Of a stretch of DNA of 64,000 nt, positions 24,222 through 35,260 are shown piece by piece. Both the position numbers and the translations under genes were made by a program. Source of the stretch: Sodiomyces alkalinus F11 (lineage: Eukaryota; Ascomycota; Sordariomycetes; Glomerellales; Plectosphaerellaceae); assembly GCF_003711515.1 (NCBI RefSeq), contig NW_021167085.1, positions 1,967,691-2,031,690 of the forward strand. Direction: 5' to 3'. Numbering within the stretch: position 1 is the stretch's first letter; each line of letters opens with the position of its first letter. Below the pieces are notes generated by a model. It was not told the origin of the DNA. It ran no database searches and saw only the letters and a list, made by a program, of their open reading frames with translations.

Positions 24222-26750
24222 GTCGGGTCGCTTTATGAAAGCTTGTGATTGATCCAAGTATATCGAATGTCGGCGCGAGGAAAAAAGGGAGAGAAAAAAA
24301 AGAGACGCTTTACGAATCTTTATCCAACCTCTTTTCCAAGTCTCAATGACCCTCTGGATGCGTCTGTTGAGTATAGGAGGGGGGAAGACGATGGAAAACT
24401 CAAACGCCAAGGTCTAGTCTCATAGAAGCAACCAATATAGACTGACGAGAGATCGGTAGGACAGCAGATAGACAAATGTAGGGCGCGAGAGAAGGAACAG
24501 ATGATGTTCTGGGTGGTTTAGAGGTTGAAGGCGAACAGCAACAACATAATGGGCCTTGGGACGTTGGAGTTGAGGGACGAGACAGGCCTGGATACGTTCG
24601 TGGAGGCGGCGAACGTTGAGGAGGAAGGGTCTAGTAATAGGTAAGAGGTGAAATACCTCCTAAGAGGCGACCCAGGGCGAAGAGGCGAAGGTGGAAGGCG
24701 AAGGTGGAATGCGTCGATGAAGCCGGAAAGAAGAGGTTGCGTACGGGGGGATACAGTCCGCTTTTTTAGGCGGAGAGGGACGAGGAGACATCTTCCTCCG
24801 GTGCGGTTTCCCCAGACCGGTAGCTCGATACTCCGTACCTTGATTACAGCTACGAAGTATCAAGTACCTCACATCCAAGTACGAAATACCTTGTTAGAGG
24901 TTTGAAGTGAACCACGTGAAGCTGGTTTTCGAAAAGGCCAAGAATGAGTAGCATTGCAGGGTCGTAAAAAGAGGGCGAAAAAAGGGGGTTGCCAAGCACG
25001 CTCCTCACCTCCCAAAGTACCTAGCATTTTCTTGGGCGAACTTCCTGAGTCAGCTGCCTAAGATAGGTGTATATATAGTGCCGTGGTAAGTGATGACCTG
25101 GTGTTCCAGCCTTGTCGATGTACACTCGAGGTAGACATAAAACCGGGGGAAGAGGGGGGCGCGAAGTGGAGATTCGCATCCAGGGTTCATTTCCCTTCCA
25201 TGTTAGTGTGGGCCTGACACTGGATCCAAGGGAGGTTGGCAGACTGATAACGCGACGATCCCAGGCCTCTCATCTCGTAGTATCGCTCCAAACATTCCCT
25301 GGATAATTAATAGTGTACAAAGACCGTGCAGTACTTTTCTATGAAGAGAAACCTAGCTCAATGATACTCGGAGATTTAATGGATAACGAGGCGAAGGATA
25401 AGCGGGAGACTCGCGATGAGACAGGGAGATCGAGTGGGGGTGGGACCTGCAAAGAGACGAGTGTGGAGGTTGTATCGTCCCATGAGGCGTCATAGCATGT
25501 ACAATGTACGAAGTATGTACGGGATACTACATAGTACCAGTTTGGGGTGAATATCAACACCTCCCAGCGTTTAGCATGTGCGAATGACCCTCTTTGTGTT
25601 CCAAGGCGCGGCTCTATACGAAGTATTCTAGCAAGTCCAGTATCAATCGCCAAAAGCTTGGCAACCGAGTCAGCACACCTCCTAAATAACAGAGTATAGC
25701 GAAGCAAGCGAGTCTAAACCCATCTACCATCTTCGTATAGATACGATGTTAGTGTCTCAACCAGGTTGGATTACGTGTTCATGCCCTTCCAAACATTCAA
25801 GGGTTCAGGGGTCTACCCTAGGGATATCTACTGATGGGAATCGAAAACAACAGGAGACGAGATCCATAAGCCTGTACTCAGTAGGTTCTCTGGACAAGTC
25901 ATACAAAGAGCTCGGAATGGTGGACCAGAGCACCAGCCGCCGTGAAGTCGAACTTGGGGTCATCGAGTCGGTCACACATATCATACTCCAAAAACCGCCG
26001 GGCGCAACTCGATTGCAACTGAATGTCAGAGGAACATATCTCGGTGCGAGCCTTCGGCTACCTTACTCAGGAGTCAGAACGCCGTAGTTAGACCCAGAAA
26101 TTGTACCGGAATCTCGGAGCAGGTAGCCCGAGCATGTACTGCATACATCCACCTACCAGGTACCTTTACCTTATGTACCGCCCGTGATCTGAGAGAACTG
26201 GGTTTCCTCATCACATGAGCATTGACCCAGCTTTCGCTTCTACCCCCACAACTAACGCGTCTCTTTTTCTACACTATCATCTGTCAACAGGTCGAAGTAA
26301 TTAACCACCTGACCAATGCTAATCCTGATCGCGGGGCATGTTCCCTCGCTCTTCGTTCCTACTATACCTTCTGCCAATTGGTCTCAGCTGACGTCGGCAA
26401 CCCACAAGAAAAAGATCCAAGTAAAACCGTTGCCAGGACACAGGCGTTCAGCTGCCTAACCCGCGGACGAACTTCTTCGCTCTGTATAACTACACATCAA
26501 CCACCCCTGTCCACTCGCCTCCTCCTATCAAGACACCATACCTGACTTGGTCTGCATCCCAAGGAACTTGAAGTTGTTGGATATCGACAATTGATTCGTG
26601 CAGTCCTTGTCTTACGTTTCACACCCACACCCGCTAACTCGAGCATCTCGCATTTCTGTCACGACGTCCCACGCCCACATACGGATTCCATCTCCCATTA
26701 AACTACCAGGCGCACTACGTCATCGTGCATCTCAAAGGGTTGCCGACGCG
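24222..26750. other. Long intergenic stretch
   Basis: About 2.5 kb upstream of both the MFS transporter (-) and the thioredoxin-like gene (+). A CACGTG sits at about 24914. ACCTA/GGTAC-type short motifs recur (for example near 24885, 25018 and 26155-26175). I found no frame resembling a protein family. Confidence 0.45.
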
Positions 26751-27573
26751 ATGAGGACCTCACGATGCACTACCAGCATCAACTGGCTTTACGAATTGGC
26801 AGCCAACACATCTCGCCACCAGTGTCCCTCGGCGCCACTCTCTCTGCTTCACCGTCCTGCTCGCAAACCATCTCCCATCTCCTCTCTCTCCCCAGTCTCG
26901 TTCTTCTCCACCTCACCGCCTCATAGGGCCAAGAACCAGCTATATACTTCGTAAGTACGCTAGTCCCGCATGTTGCTCTACCTCGCCATTTCCTCCACCC
27001 CCCCCCCCCCCCCAGGGCCCAAGGTATCATTGATTGTTTATTATATTTCCCTGATCGACGAGCACATTGCTGTCGGTCTACGAAATCCCTTGACCTGAGG
27101 GTAACCATCCATCAATCCCTTGTAGTGTGCGCAGGCCCGACGACTTCCACACCTACCTGCTGCTTTCCTCGTCATCCCGCGTCCCTCTCTTCACCTTGTG
27201 GACCACCTCATGGTGCTCGACCTGTCGGGTCGTCGCCCCTCTCCTGCAGTCCCTCATCGAGGAGGGCGTGGGCGAGGCTGAGGGCGGTGTCGCCTATTGC
27301 CCCGTCGAGTACGACGCTCCGGACATCATGAGCCAAGGCCTCGGAATGACGTATATGATCACCTCGATTCCGACCTTGCTTAGTTTTGATGCCCAAGAGG
27401 CACAGGTGCAGACCAAGGTGCACGATGCTCGCAAGCTGACGGACCGCCGCTTCCTCGAGGACTGGATTCGCAACGAGGCCCGCCGCCAGGGCAATCGCGG
27501 AGGTGGAGGAGGTGGTGGTCCCTCTGGAGGCTCGACTGGCATCTTGGGAGGTTTGTTCGGCAGTTTGAACTGA
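26751..27573 (+). CDS. Thioredoxin-like fold protein with Gly-rich tail
   Basis: Protein of 212 residues from two exons, 26751-26950 and 27135-27573, joined in phase (YTS/PDDF). The first exon encodes a basic, Ser/Arg-rich leader that looks like a mitochondrial presequence. The second encodes a thioredoxin fold: VPLFTLWTTSWCSTCRVVAP carries a WCSTC (CxxC) active site in the usual place, and ITSIPTLLSFD contains the conserved cis-proline. A helix (FLEDWIRNEARRQ) and a Gly-rich tail follow. I recognise it as a fungal thioredoxin-like family of unassigned function. The partner is unknown; redox activity is plausible from the CxxC. The intron carries a run of 16 C (26998-27013). Confidence 0.85.
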
Positions 27574-28028
27574 ATCTTGCATGGGTGGGCCGCTCTTTGT
27601 ACAACCCAGACCACAGCCCGTTGGAGATGTGCCCCCGGACGAACCGGACGAACTTCTAATTACTTGCTCACTCAACCCGGTTCGAACATGCTGCCACGCC
27701 CCGCCCTTAATTAGTTTCCTCACATGGAACGCTCCGCCTCCACGCCACTACTGGGCCTACTGGGTCGTCGTACGACGGGCTGCGCACGCGGCGGACCTAG
27801 CCGGTCCCTTCATTCATCAAATCAATTTCAGGAGTTCTTTTAAGCAGAGGCATGGCAAGCTTAGCTCCGAGTCAGTGCAGGTTTAGAATGTCGCTACTAC
27901 GATAAGCTCCGACAGCTCGTAGTACACGACAGACAGATACCTGGTGCGCACATCACACACATATACCCACGGACTCTGCTCTTTTCCTTCATGCTTCCTT
28001 CCCCCCTCGCTGTTTATGTTAAGGTGCT
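27574..28028. other. Intergenic, convergent 3' flanks
   Basis: 455 bp between the thioredoxin-like gene (+) and the mutarotase-like gene (-). No feature is recognised. Confidence 0.5.
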
Positions 28029-28583
28029 TTACGCCTGATAAAAGACCTCTTCTAGCGGCTTCCACCACGAGGGCTCGCCAGCCTCGCTGCTCGTGGCGCC
28101 CGGGACCAGGGACTCCTGAAAACTGTCCGTCATGGCCCACCACTCGCGAACCTTCGGATTCTCCCTCATGCGCTCCATATCGCCCGCGTAGTCGTAGCCA
28201 ACGTACTTCATGGTCGCGAAGAGAATTCCCGTCTCGGAATCATGAAAGATGCTGTCTGCAAAAGGCCCCAGTTAGCTTCAAGGATGCCTTCCGATTTCTC
28301 CTTCGGTTTTCCCGTTCCGCTCTCAACCGTCTTCCTTATTGATGCGTTGTTTTGACATACAGTCCTCGATATTACACTCCTTGGTCTGCTTCAACACCTC
28401 GGGCCAGACTTGGGCGTGCACCTCCTTGTACTTGTCCACGAATTCGGGCTTGAGCCTGATGATCTGCGCGATGCGACGGCCGGAGTTCTTCTGCCTCCAA
28501 GGCGCGGTGGCCGACGTGGTGTTTTGACGTTGTTGTTCGGCCTCCTTGGCCGCGCGCTCGGCTGCACTCGACGGTGACCACAT
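28029..28583 (-). CDS. L-rhamnose mutarotase-like protein
   Basis: Protein of about 149 residues with a RhaM/L-rhamnose mutarotase domain (dimeric alpha+beta barrel), which interconverts sugar anomers. Exons (minus): 28583-28361 and 28255-28029, joined in phase 1 (IED/YSIFHD). The domain begins at about residue 37 with RIAQIIRLKPEFVDKYKEVH and VWPEVLKQTKECNIEDYSIF, continues with DSETGILFATMKYVGYDYAG and RENPKVREWWAMTDSFQESL, and ends with SWWKPLEEVFYQA. Bacterial members are about 104 residues; the extra N-terminal stretch is Ala/Glu/Gln-rich and probably disordered. It may serve L-rhamnose catabolism; no other rhamnose gene is nearby. Confidence 0.88.
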
Positions 28584-30011
28584 TATTGGTGAGACCAGTT
28601 GGGGCTAGCGACCCAAGATGTCGAGCTTCTGGGATTAGACAGCGGAGATTTTCGTGTCGAAAATTACGGGATGTGTACCTTTTTTGCAGGGCAAGGGAAA
28701 TTCAGTTTACTTCTTTTCTCAACCCAGCCGTACTTTTATGCGCGGTTTGAGCGGAATATGGCCACAAACCCGCACTCACGCAAGGCAGCTCGCATACCGT
28801 ATCGCAACAGAAGGAGGGGCGCTGCGGGGTAAAAAAACACGCAGGCTGTAATTACGGAAATGATCTGGACTTACCCGGCTCTGTTTCCTCTCGCCGTTGC
28901 CTCTTTGCCTTGAACGATTGGACTCGAAATTTGAGGGAGAAATTGTGAAATGCGGCAAGCAAGGGAGAGATGGTAGCTTTCGTAGCTCGGAGTCCCTGCT
29001 TAAGAACTTTCCGAGAGCGTAAATACGTCTTTTATATTAATCAACATCTCGAAAGACGATGCCACGTCAGATGCAGCTCCACGGGATTTGTACTATGAAA
29101 TAATTGCATACGGATACAACGTCGTACACTTCCGAATCCAAAAGGAGACAACACGTCTAGGAGGAAGGGGAGCGCTTATTATTATGATTATTAATTCGCA
29201 TACTCCTACTATATGCACCAACCGCCCCATTCATGACGAGTAAAAGGAAACGACAGATAAGAATAGGAAAGAAAGAAAGAAATCCCGACTGGGGGCGCTG
29301 AGCTCCATGCAAGTGCGCGGGGACTCGAGTCAATTGGACGGGTAATTGTGTTCGGGCTGGGCATATCTAGCCGTCTGCTCTCTCTCTCAGCGCTGCATAT
29401 TGCTTTCCTTCTTGTTGAGGTTGCAATCAACACGTTGCTCGAGTTGTCTACTTGATGGCCTGCGTCCCCACGGAATCCAATGCTACCCCGTCCTGGTGCA
29501 TTTGACTCAACATGACACTGCGCTCATCCAGTATTGAGGCCGTGAGTTGAAGGCAAAAGCCTTGGACCTCATTTGGGATATGTATCCCATGCGGTTAAGC
29601 TCAGGACGGAGATAAGAGCATATCACAGAACCTTCGGGTGCGGTTGACTGTTCATGTCCAAGATCTTTCAAATCATGTCTACCTTATGTAAAACCAAAAT
29701 ACAGTTCCATGAGTGATACAGGTCACTAGAAACCACTATCTAGTACTCTGTAGGGCTTCGGGTGTTATGGCACGGAATACGTGTTCGTAAATTCCTTACC
29801 TATACATGGAATTCGCGCAGATGACATCTCATCCTCACACTCACAAAGTCCACTTTATATGTGTGCCTCGCACACGTGATATCACGTGACTCCATTTTGC
29901 TTCTTTCAGCTCCAAGGCAAGCGCATCATGGGCAAGTTCGTCCACGGGCTGTGACCTCTTTATTGAAGGTGCCCTCACGATAATGGCAGAGAGGAGAAAA
30001 CACAGAAAACC
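28584..30011. other. Intergenic, divergent promoter region
   Basis: About 1.4 kb between the mutarotase-like gene (-) and Elp6 (+). The one notable element is the 16-bp palindrome at 29873-29888, listed separately. Confidence 0.5.
29873..29888. promoter_or_regulatory. Double CACGTG palindrome upstream of Elp6
   Basis: CACGTGATATCACGTG is a perfect 16-bp palindrome made of two CACGTG cores centred 10 bp apart. It lies 124-139 bp before the Elp6 ATG. One helical turn between cores would let two bHLH dimers bind the same face. Function is inferred from sequence and position. Confidence 0.55.
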
Positions 30012-30994
30012 ATGGCAACCCGCATTCCGCCTCTGATAGAGCCGTACCTTGGCCTCCCTCCTGAATGCGCCCACATTGTCCTTACCAATGTTCTTGGCGC
30101 CACCACCAACTGGCTCATATTGCGATACCTCTATTCCTATCTCCATAAGAAGCCAGCCTCCGCCGGGGCAAATAGCGATGGAAATGACGACCCAACCGTC
30201 AACGTTGTGCTCGTGAGCTTTATGCGGGATTTTATTTTCTGGAAGGAGGGGGCCGGTAGATTGGTATGCCCCTGATCGTTCTTCATGTGGACCCCGCTTC
30301 TTTCGTCTTGGTCCCGGATAACTGACGTTGGTCTCACCAGGGACTGGACCTCGAATCCCTCGCCCGCGCAGGCCGTTTCGTATTCGTCGACGGCCTGACG
30401 GGGCTCTTCACCCCGCCGCCAGCAACCACCAGAGCGGGCCCGGTTCCCAACCCCAGGGGCAGACGCACATTGCGGAGCGTCGACCTGCCGGACGTTAGGC
30501 GGGAACTCCTTGCCGCCGTGTCCGACATTGGGGCGGGGACAGGAGCAGGGTCCACGCAGGGCAAGACTGTTCTCATCATAGACCAGCCGGACATCCTCCT
30601 TGCCATGATGGCAGACCTTGACCCGGACCCGTCAGATGGTGGTGCGACGACCCGCGGTCAGGCACTACGTGAGGCGTTGCTCGACGTGCAAGAGGCTGTC
30701 TACGCCTCCATCTTTGCCGTGGCGGCGGATGAGCCTCTCGTGGCCGCGCAGACAACGTTGCTGGAGAGGGAGCATGCAGCACTTGTGCTCTCGTTGGCGC
30801 ATTCGGCACTTTTGGTTCTCTCACTGCGGCTCTTGGATACGGGAGGCGCCAGCGATGTAAGCGGGGTTTTGCGGGCTACGAGGGGTGGAGACTTGGAGCA
30901 TCACCATAACGATGGGAAGGCCGTTGAAGAAGCCGAGTTGCTATATTTAATGGCCACGGATGGGAGCGTTAAGGTGTTTCAGAGAGGACAGTGA
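30012..30994 (+). CDS. ELP6: Elongator complex protein 6
   Basis: Elp6 forms with Elp4 and Elp5 the RecA-like hexameric ring of Elongator, needed for wobble-uridine tRNA modification. Exons 30012-30263 and 30341-30994, joined in phase 0 (GRL/GLD), 301 residues. Conserved stretches are ECAHIVLTNVLGATTNWLIL at the N-terminus, VNVVLVSFMRDFIFWKEGAG, the next strand GRFVFVDGLTGLF, and KTVLIIDQPDILLA. An Asp/Gly/Thr-rich insertion lies at about residues 195-210. As in other Elp6 proteins there is no Walker A motif. Length is in the family range (about 270-320). Confidence 0.92.
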
Positions 30995-31665
30995 GCGAGT
31001 TACAACAAAAAATTCTCGTTCTGCAAGATGGGTAGCTTCTGCAGAGGGGTGGGCTTTGCGTCTGTGGCTGGGATATCTATTAGGCCGAGAAGAAATATAA
31101 CCAGGCGGGATCATGAACCATCTAACTTGTAAATGGTATTTGGGCATCATTCCCTTCCCGGCATGATGGGCGTGAAAGCGGCTGGGTGATCCCGAAGTAG
31201 TCTTGACGACGCGAGTTCGGGGTCCACGCCAGTGATACTAAGCACACGACGCTGGAACAAGGAATTTGTTTGAATCAACCCCTCCTCGTTATCTCTACAC
31301 ATCAGACATGCAAGCTCGTTCATGTTCACTCTGCGTGCAGAAACACGCCAATCCATGTTCCCGTTCCCCCCCCGGAGACCAGTCATCTCACGAGGGCCAC
31401 TCAGTATGTGTCAATGTCATTGTGATTTTGCGACCTTGCTCAGTCCATATCCCTAAAGCAAAGCCATATTCGGTATCCATCCAGCCCAGAGCAGACCTCG
31501 AATGCAGCCGCGCGGTTGTTTTTATCTCATGCTGTAAACACCACTCCCTTTAAGACCGGACCGTCCCAATGCAGAGTTCACTCATTTGTGCAAGGAGCCT
31601 TCCCTGATTTTGTTCTCCTGCTTCTCATCCATCGTAATCGTTCTCAAACATGAGAGAAGGCGAGT
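30995..31665. other. Intergenic, convergent 3' flanks
   Basis: About 670 bp between the stops of Elp6 (+) and eL37 (-). No protein or RNA is recognised. Confidence 0.5.
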
Positions 31666-32316
31666 TTAGGCGGCGATGGGGGCACGAGTGCCCTTGGGAA
31701 CGCCGGTCTGGAAGCCGTTCCTGAACTTTCGGGGAATGTCGCCGAGCTTGCGCATGCGACCGGTGCCGGTGGTCTTTCTCCGCTTGGCCTTGTCGGACCA
31801 GTTGACTGCATTTTCCATTCGTGTCAGCCTTTTGATTCATCCAACGTCCTTCTCCAGGGCACCTCGTCTTGCTTGGTATTGAACGCGACGAGTTCCATCC
31901 GTGGTATCTACCGTGATCGGGTGAAACGTACACTTCCGGATCTTGGCCGAGGGGTAGCCGCACGACGAGCAGGTGTGCTTCTGGATGTGAAGAGACCGGC
32001 GGCCTGCAGAGGAACTTGTATTAGTTCTTTGTTCTCCCTCTCTCCAACAATTTCTGAAAAGCTTGTCTCCGCCGAACGCGTGAAGAGGAACGTCGTATAT
32101 TTTCGACTCGCGGGATTCATTGGGATTCATCTGGGATTCGCTTCGAAGTCGTCCAAACCGGGGGAGTTTACGTACCGCAGCGACGGCACAGAGTGTGCGT
32201 CTTGTTGTGACGCTTACCAAACGAGGAGGTTCCCTTCGCTATAGGTGAAAAGAATCAGTGATTAGTCCAGGTCGATATAACAGCCGTAGCTTCAATGGCC
32301 GAGAAAACGTACTCAT
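31666..32316 (-). CDS. RPL37: 60S ribosomal protein eL37
   Basis: Cytosolic eL37, 92 residues. Four exons (minus): 32316-32313 (only four bases, ATG plus one), 32238-32176, 32003-31932 and 31805-31666. The protein reads as [20 protein letters not shown] at the N-terminus, the zinc-ribbon pairs CRRC and CSSC, and a basic tail with [15 protein letters not shown] and a terminal KGTRAPIAA. The four Cys that bind zinc are all present. The intron directly after the start codon is typical of ribosomal protein genes in filamentous fungi. A CACGTG site lies 142 bp upstream. Confidence 0.96.
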
Positions 32317-32699
32317 CTTGGCGGTTGTGCGGTGTCGACGATGAGGGTTGTTCTGTGCTGGTCGATAGTGTTGATGCGGTAAAGGGAAGTACGTTCGAAA
32401 ATTCCACGACTGCGACAGGCCCTAACCGAGCCCACCAAAGCGATTTTTGGCTGCAGTCACGTGGTTGTGGACTCTCTAAAAATGGTACAGGTCTCGGTGA
32501 AGGGCCTATGCCTGCCGAACCCCGCCTCGGCCAAACCCGATTTCTTAGTCATCCAACACGAAATCAACCAGTCCGTTCCCTGATCCCAAGTCACAATATA
32601 GCGCCATACGCCTACCCCAGTATTCGCGTCCAGCGCGCCAGAACTTCCTCCCAGGAGTCCCAGCAAACCCCCATCTCAGCTAAATGTACACGTGCTGTG
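32317..32699. other. Promoter of eL37 and 3' flank of the coiled-coil gene
   Basis: 383 bp. It contains the CACGTG at 32458-32463 (listed separately) and otherwise no recognised feature. Confidence 0.5.
32458..32463. promoter_or_regulatory. CACGTG site upstream of eL37
   Basis: TCACGTG 142-147 bp before the eL37 ATG on the minus strand. It is comparable in spacing to the sites before ATP7 and Elp6. Function is inferred. Confidence 0.45.
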
Positions 32700-33542
32700 T
32701 TACTGAATTTCGAGCATACTCCGAAGCGTAGCCTCGCTGGCTCGTAACCAGCGGCCTCTCGCCTCCAAGTCATCTTCGACACCATCCGGGGCGGCTTCCT
32801 TTCTCCTTTTCGCCTCCTTCGCCGCAGCCGCACTGTTTTGCCTCTTAGTCTCCAAGGGCTTGAGTTCCGCCCGCAGCCTCTCTGCCTCTTTCATCTTCCT
32901 AGGTACTTTGGCTTGAAGCTGCTCCAACTCGCGGTCCAACTCTTGCTGCTTCCTCTTCTTCTCATCCAACAGCTCTAGCATTTTCGCCAACGGCATGTTC
33001 ATCCGCGGGTCGTCGCCGGGCGCCCGCGCAGCCTTCAGTTCCGCAATGCGCTCCTCCAACTCGGAGATCTTGGTGGGTAGCTCTCGCAGCTTGGCTGTCT
33101 CGAGCTGAATATTTTCATACCGTTGGCTTAGCTCGCGGCCTTCCTTCTCCAGCGCAGCGACCATGTCGGCCACCTCGAGCTTGAGAGCCTTCAGTTGCGC
33201 CTTGGCAGCCTGGTTTTTCTTCTCGAGATCCAGGTTTTCCTGCGGCGTGACGATCAGAGGCGGATCGCCAACAATGGCGCGGATGAATTTCTCCTTGGTG
33301 ACTTGCTCGACGTAGGAGAATCGTAGTTTGGAGAATAGTTCTTTGTAATGTTGCAGGTCTGCGTCCAGGCTAGCGGGTGTAGGAGTGTCCATGGAAGCGT
33401 TCGAGGCATCTGATATTCTCTGTCTCGAGTCCGGATTGTACGTGTTTGAAATGGGCTCGCTGAGTTTGATGATAGAGAATTCGTGATTCCGATCCATGTC
33501 CTCGAGGGTTTCCAGCACCCTGTCCACCTTTGTCGTGTCCAT
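32700..33542 (-). CDS. Coiled-coil protein, likely kinetochore protein Sos7
   Basis: Single-exon protein of 280 residues starting at the ATG at 33542 (the frame is open a little upstream but has no earlier ATG). After a short N-terminal part it shows HYKELFSKLRFSYVEQVTKE and KFIRAIVGDPPLIVTPQEN, then a long charged coiled coil (about residues 110-270, with KKNQAAKAQLKALKLEVADM and KISELEERIAELKAARAP) and a basic C-terminus. The conserved block before the coiled coil resembles the fungal kinetochore protein Sos7, which works with the KNL1/Mis12 part of the outer kinetochore. I am moderately sure of the family and sure of the coiled-coil architecture. Confidence 0.65.
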   Translation of the reverse strand: MDTTKVDRVLETLEDMDRNHEFSIIKLSEPISNTYNPDSRQRISDASNASMDTPTPASLDADLQHYKELFSKLRFSYVEQVTKEKFIRAIVGDPPLIVTPQENLDLEKKNQAAKAQLKALKLEVADMVAALEKEGRELSQRYENIQLETAKLRELPTKISELEERIAELKAARAPGDDPRMNMPLAKMLELLDEKKRKQQELDRELEQLQAKVPRKMKEAERLRAELKPLETKRQNSAAAAKEAKRRKEAAPDGVEDDLEARGRWLRASEATLRSMLEIQ

Positions 33543-34024
33543 TTTGCGCAGCTTAGGCAATTCTTGGACTCCAGTGTTGGCTTGTTGGGGCTTTACTGAT
33601 GCTGCAATAGATTACGGCGTACCAGAGACTTGACAACGTGCAGAGGGCAGATGACGAAGTAGAATGTGTAAGGAAACGAGGCATCACCAAGTCAATGGCG
33701 ATGGTGGTCCAACGGGTTGTTGTTTACTCGTCGCCGAATTGGGATGATGCGGTGGGGCTTATCTCTTATCTGCCTTCGCGGCGTTGTGACCTGCGAGGCA
33801 ACTTTCACCGTTCCACCAACCACGGGCGTCCCGTCCCCCTTCCAGTCTCCAATCTGCATTCGTATGTCAGGTACAACGTATACTCAGTTTTCTTCTTGGT
33901 GCGAACACAGTTTTTGCGGGGATCCAGGGCTATCTTCTAACATCTCTGTGAGAGTTGGAGGCTGGACCATTATTTTCCCTCCGGGGCTGATTCTCCCAAT
34001 ACCTTAAAGAGCTCTCTATCAACA
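33543..34024. other. Divergent promoter region
   Basis: 482 bp between two divergently transcribed genes (coiled-coil protein and Arg/Ser-rich protein). No defined element is recognised. Confidence 0.5.
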
Positions 34025-35260
34025 ATGTCCAACGATGAGCTCCTCACCGACGAGTACGTGGCAGAGCTGTTGAAGAAAGAGGCGGCCGACTGCTCTCTCA
34101 AATACTCAAGCATTGGAATGGAAGCTTTCCACCCGAGCAAAATGTTTGTTGTTTCTCTTTTACTAGTGCTTGGCACATCATCTGACTCCTGCTCCAGGCC
34201 ATCGAACATGCTTAGACCGAACAAGCGATTCCTTCAACACATCATCCGAGACACCGACAGACATAATTCCAACCTTCTCGCAAAAGAAACTGCCGAGTCA
34301 CAGGCGCGCTTGAGAGAACTTGAGAAGGAGGAAGCACGGCAGAGGAGAAAGAAAGCAGTACCTCAAGATGTACGTCGAAGGCAGATGGGAGACATTATGG
34401 CGATACTGGGCAGAGGCAACGCAAAAATCCCATCCAGCTCTTCAAGGAGCGAAGGGCGGTCTGTACCACAATGCTCTGCGGAACAATCAAGACATCGTCG
34501 CTCTGCTCGCAGCACGTCTCCGGGAGGCGAACGACCTGATAGGAAGAGACGTCGCCGGCGGGATGGCGAGAAAGATACACCGTCGGATCGCGAGAGTCGT
34601 CGGAGAGACAAGAGCCGCAGGTCGCGATCTCGGTCTCCCAAAGAACGGGATGCGAAACGACGGCATCGCGCCCGCTCACCGCTCGAGCGCGACGATCGGC
34701 TAACCGGGCGGAGGTCGGAGAGGGCGAAGAAAAATGGGAGCACGGAAAAGGACAAGACACATCTTACGTCTGCGCATTACCGGGCGTCGAAGGAGAGGGC
34801 TTCCGAACCTGAAAGCCGCAACGACTCATCCTCGTCGTCCCGCCCTAGACGCGAGGCCGCTGGCACATCAACGTCCGACACTGACCCATTAGATGACTTG
34901 ATTGGGCCTGCGCCGCCTCCTCATGTGCGAGTACGAGGCCGAGGGTTCCAATCCGGGGCATCGTGCATGGACAAACGCTTTGAGGAAGATTACGATCCAA
35001 AGGCGGATGTTGACATGGAGGAGGATAATAGAAAGGGCAACTGGGATGATGCAGTGGAGGCTTTCAGGGACCGGAGGAAATGGGAATTACATCAAGAGCA
35101 GCGGATGAGAGCAGCTGGATTTGGCGATGAAGAGATTGCCAGGTGGAAGAAAGGTGGCGAACGCGACGAAAAGGATGTCCGGTGGTCAAAAGCAGGTGAA
35201 GAGCGTGAATGGGATCGTGGTAAAGGAGGTCTAAGTGGGATCTTCTCGGAGGACAACTGA
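34025..35260 (+). CDS. Arg/Ser-rich nuclear-type protein, conserved in fungi
   Basis: Two exons, 34025-34143 and 34198-35260, about 393 residues when spliced. The intron (34144-34197, donor GTTTGT, acceptor CTCCAG) is 54 nt, a multiple of three, and has no stop, so the frame also reads through. The N-terminal part (LLTDEYVAELLKKEA, LKYSSIGMEAFHPSK, LRPNKRFLQHIIRDTDRHN) is conserved in filamentous fungi. The centre (about residues 130-290) is dominated by Arg, Ser, Asp and Lys with RS/RD dipeptides, as in splicing-associated proteins. The C-terminus is NWDDAVEAFRDRRKWELHQE and RAAGFGDEEIARW. A nuclear RNA-processing role is inferred from composition; I cannot name it. It is the last gene before the mutated island. 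Confidence 0.75.
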   Translation: MSNDELLTDEYVAELLKKEAADCSLKYSSIGMEAFHPSKMFVVSLLLVLGTSSDSCSRPSNMLRPNKRFLQHIIRDTDRHNSNLLAKETAESQARLRELEKEEARQRRKKAVPQDVRRRQMGDIMAILGRGNAKIPSSSSRSEGRSVPQCSAEQSRHRRSARSTSPGGERPDRKRRRRRDGEKDTPSDRESRRRDKSRRSRSRSPKERDAKRRHRARSPLERDDRLTGRRSERAKKNGSTEKDKTHLTSAHYRASKERASEPESRNDSSSSSRPRREAAGTSTSDTDPLDDLIGPAPPPHVRVRGRGFQSGASCMDKRFEEDYDPKADVDMEEDNRKGNWDDAVEAFRDRRKWELHQEQRMRAAGFGDEEIARWKKGGERDEKDVRWSKAGEEREWDRGKGGLSGIFSEDN

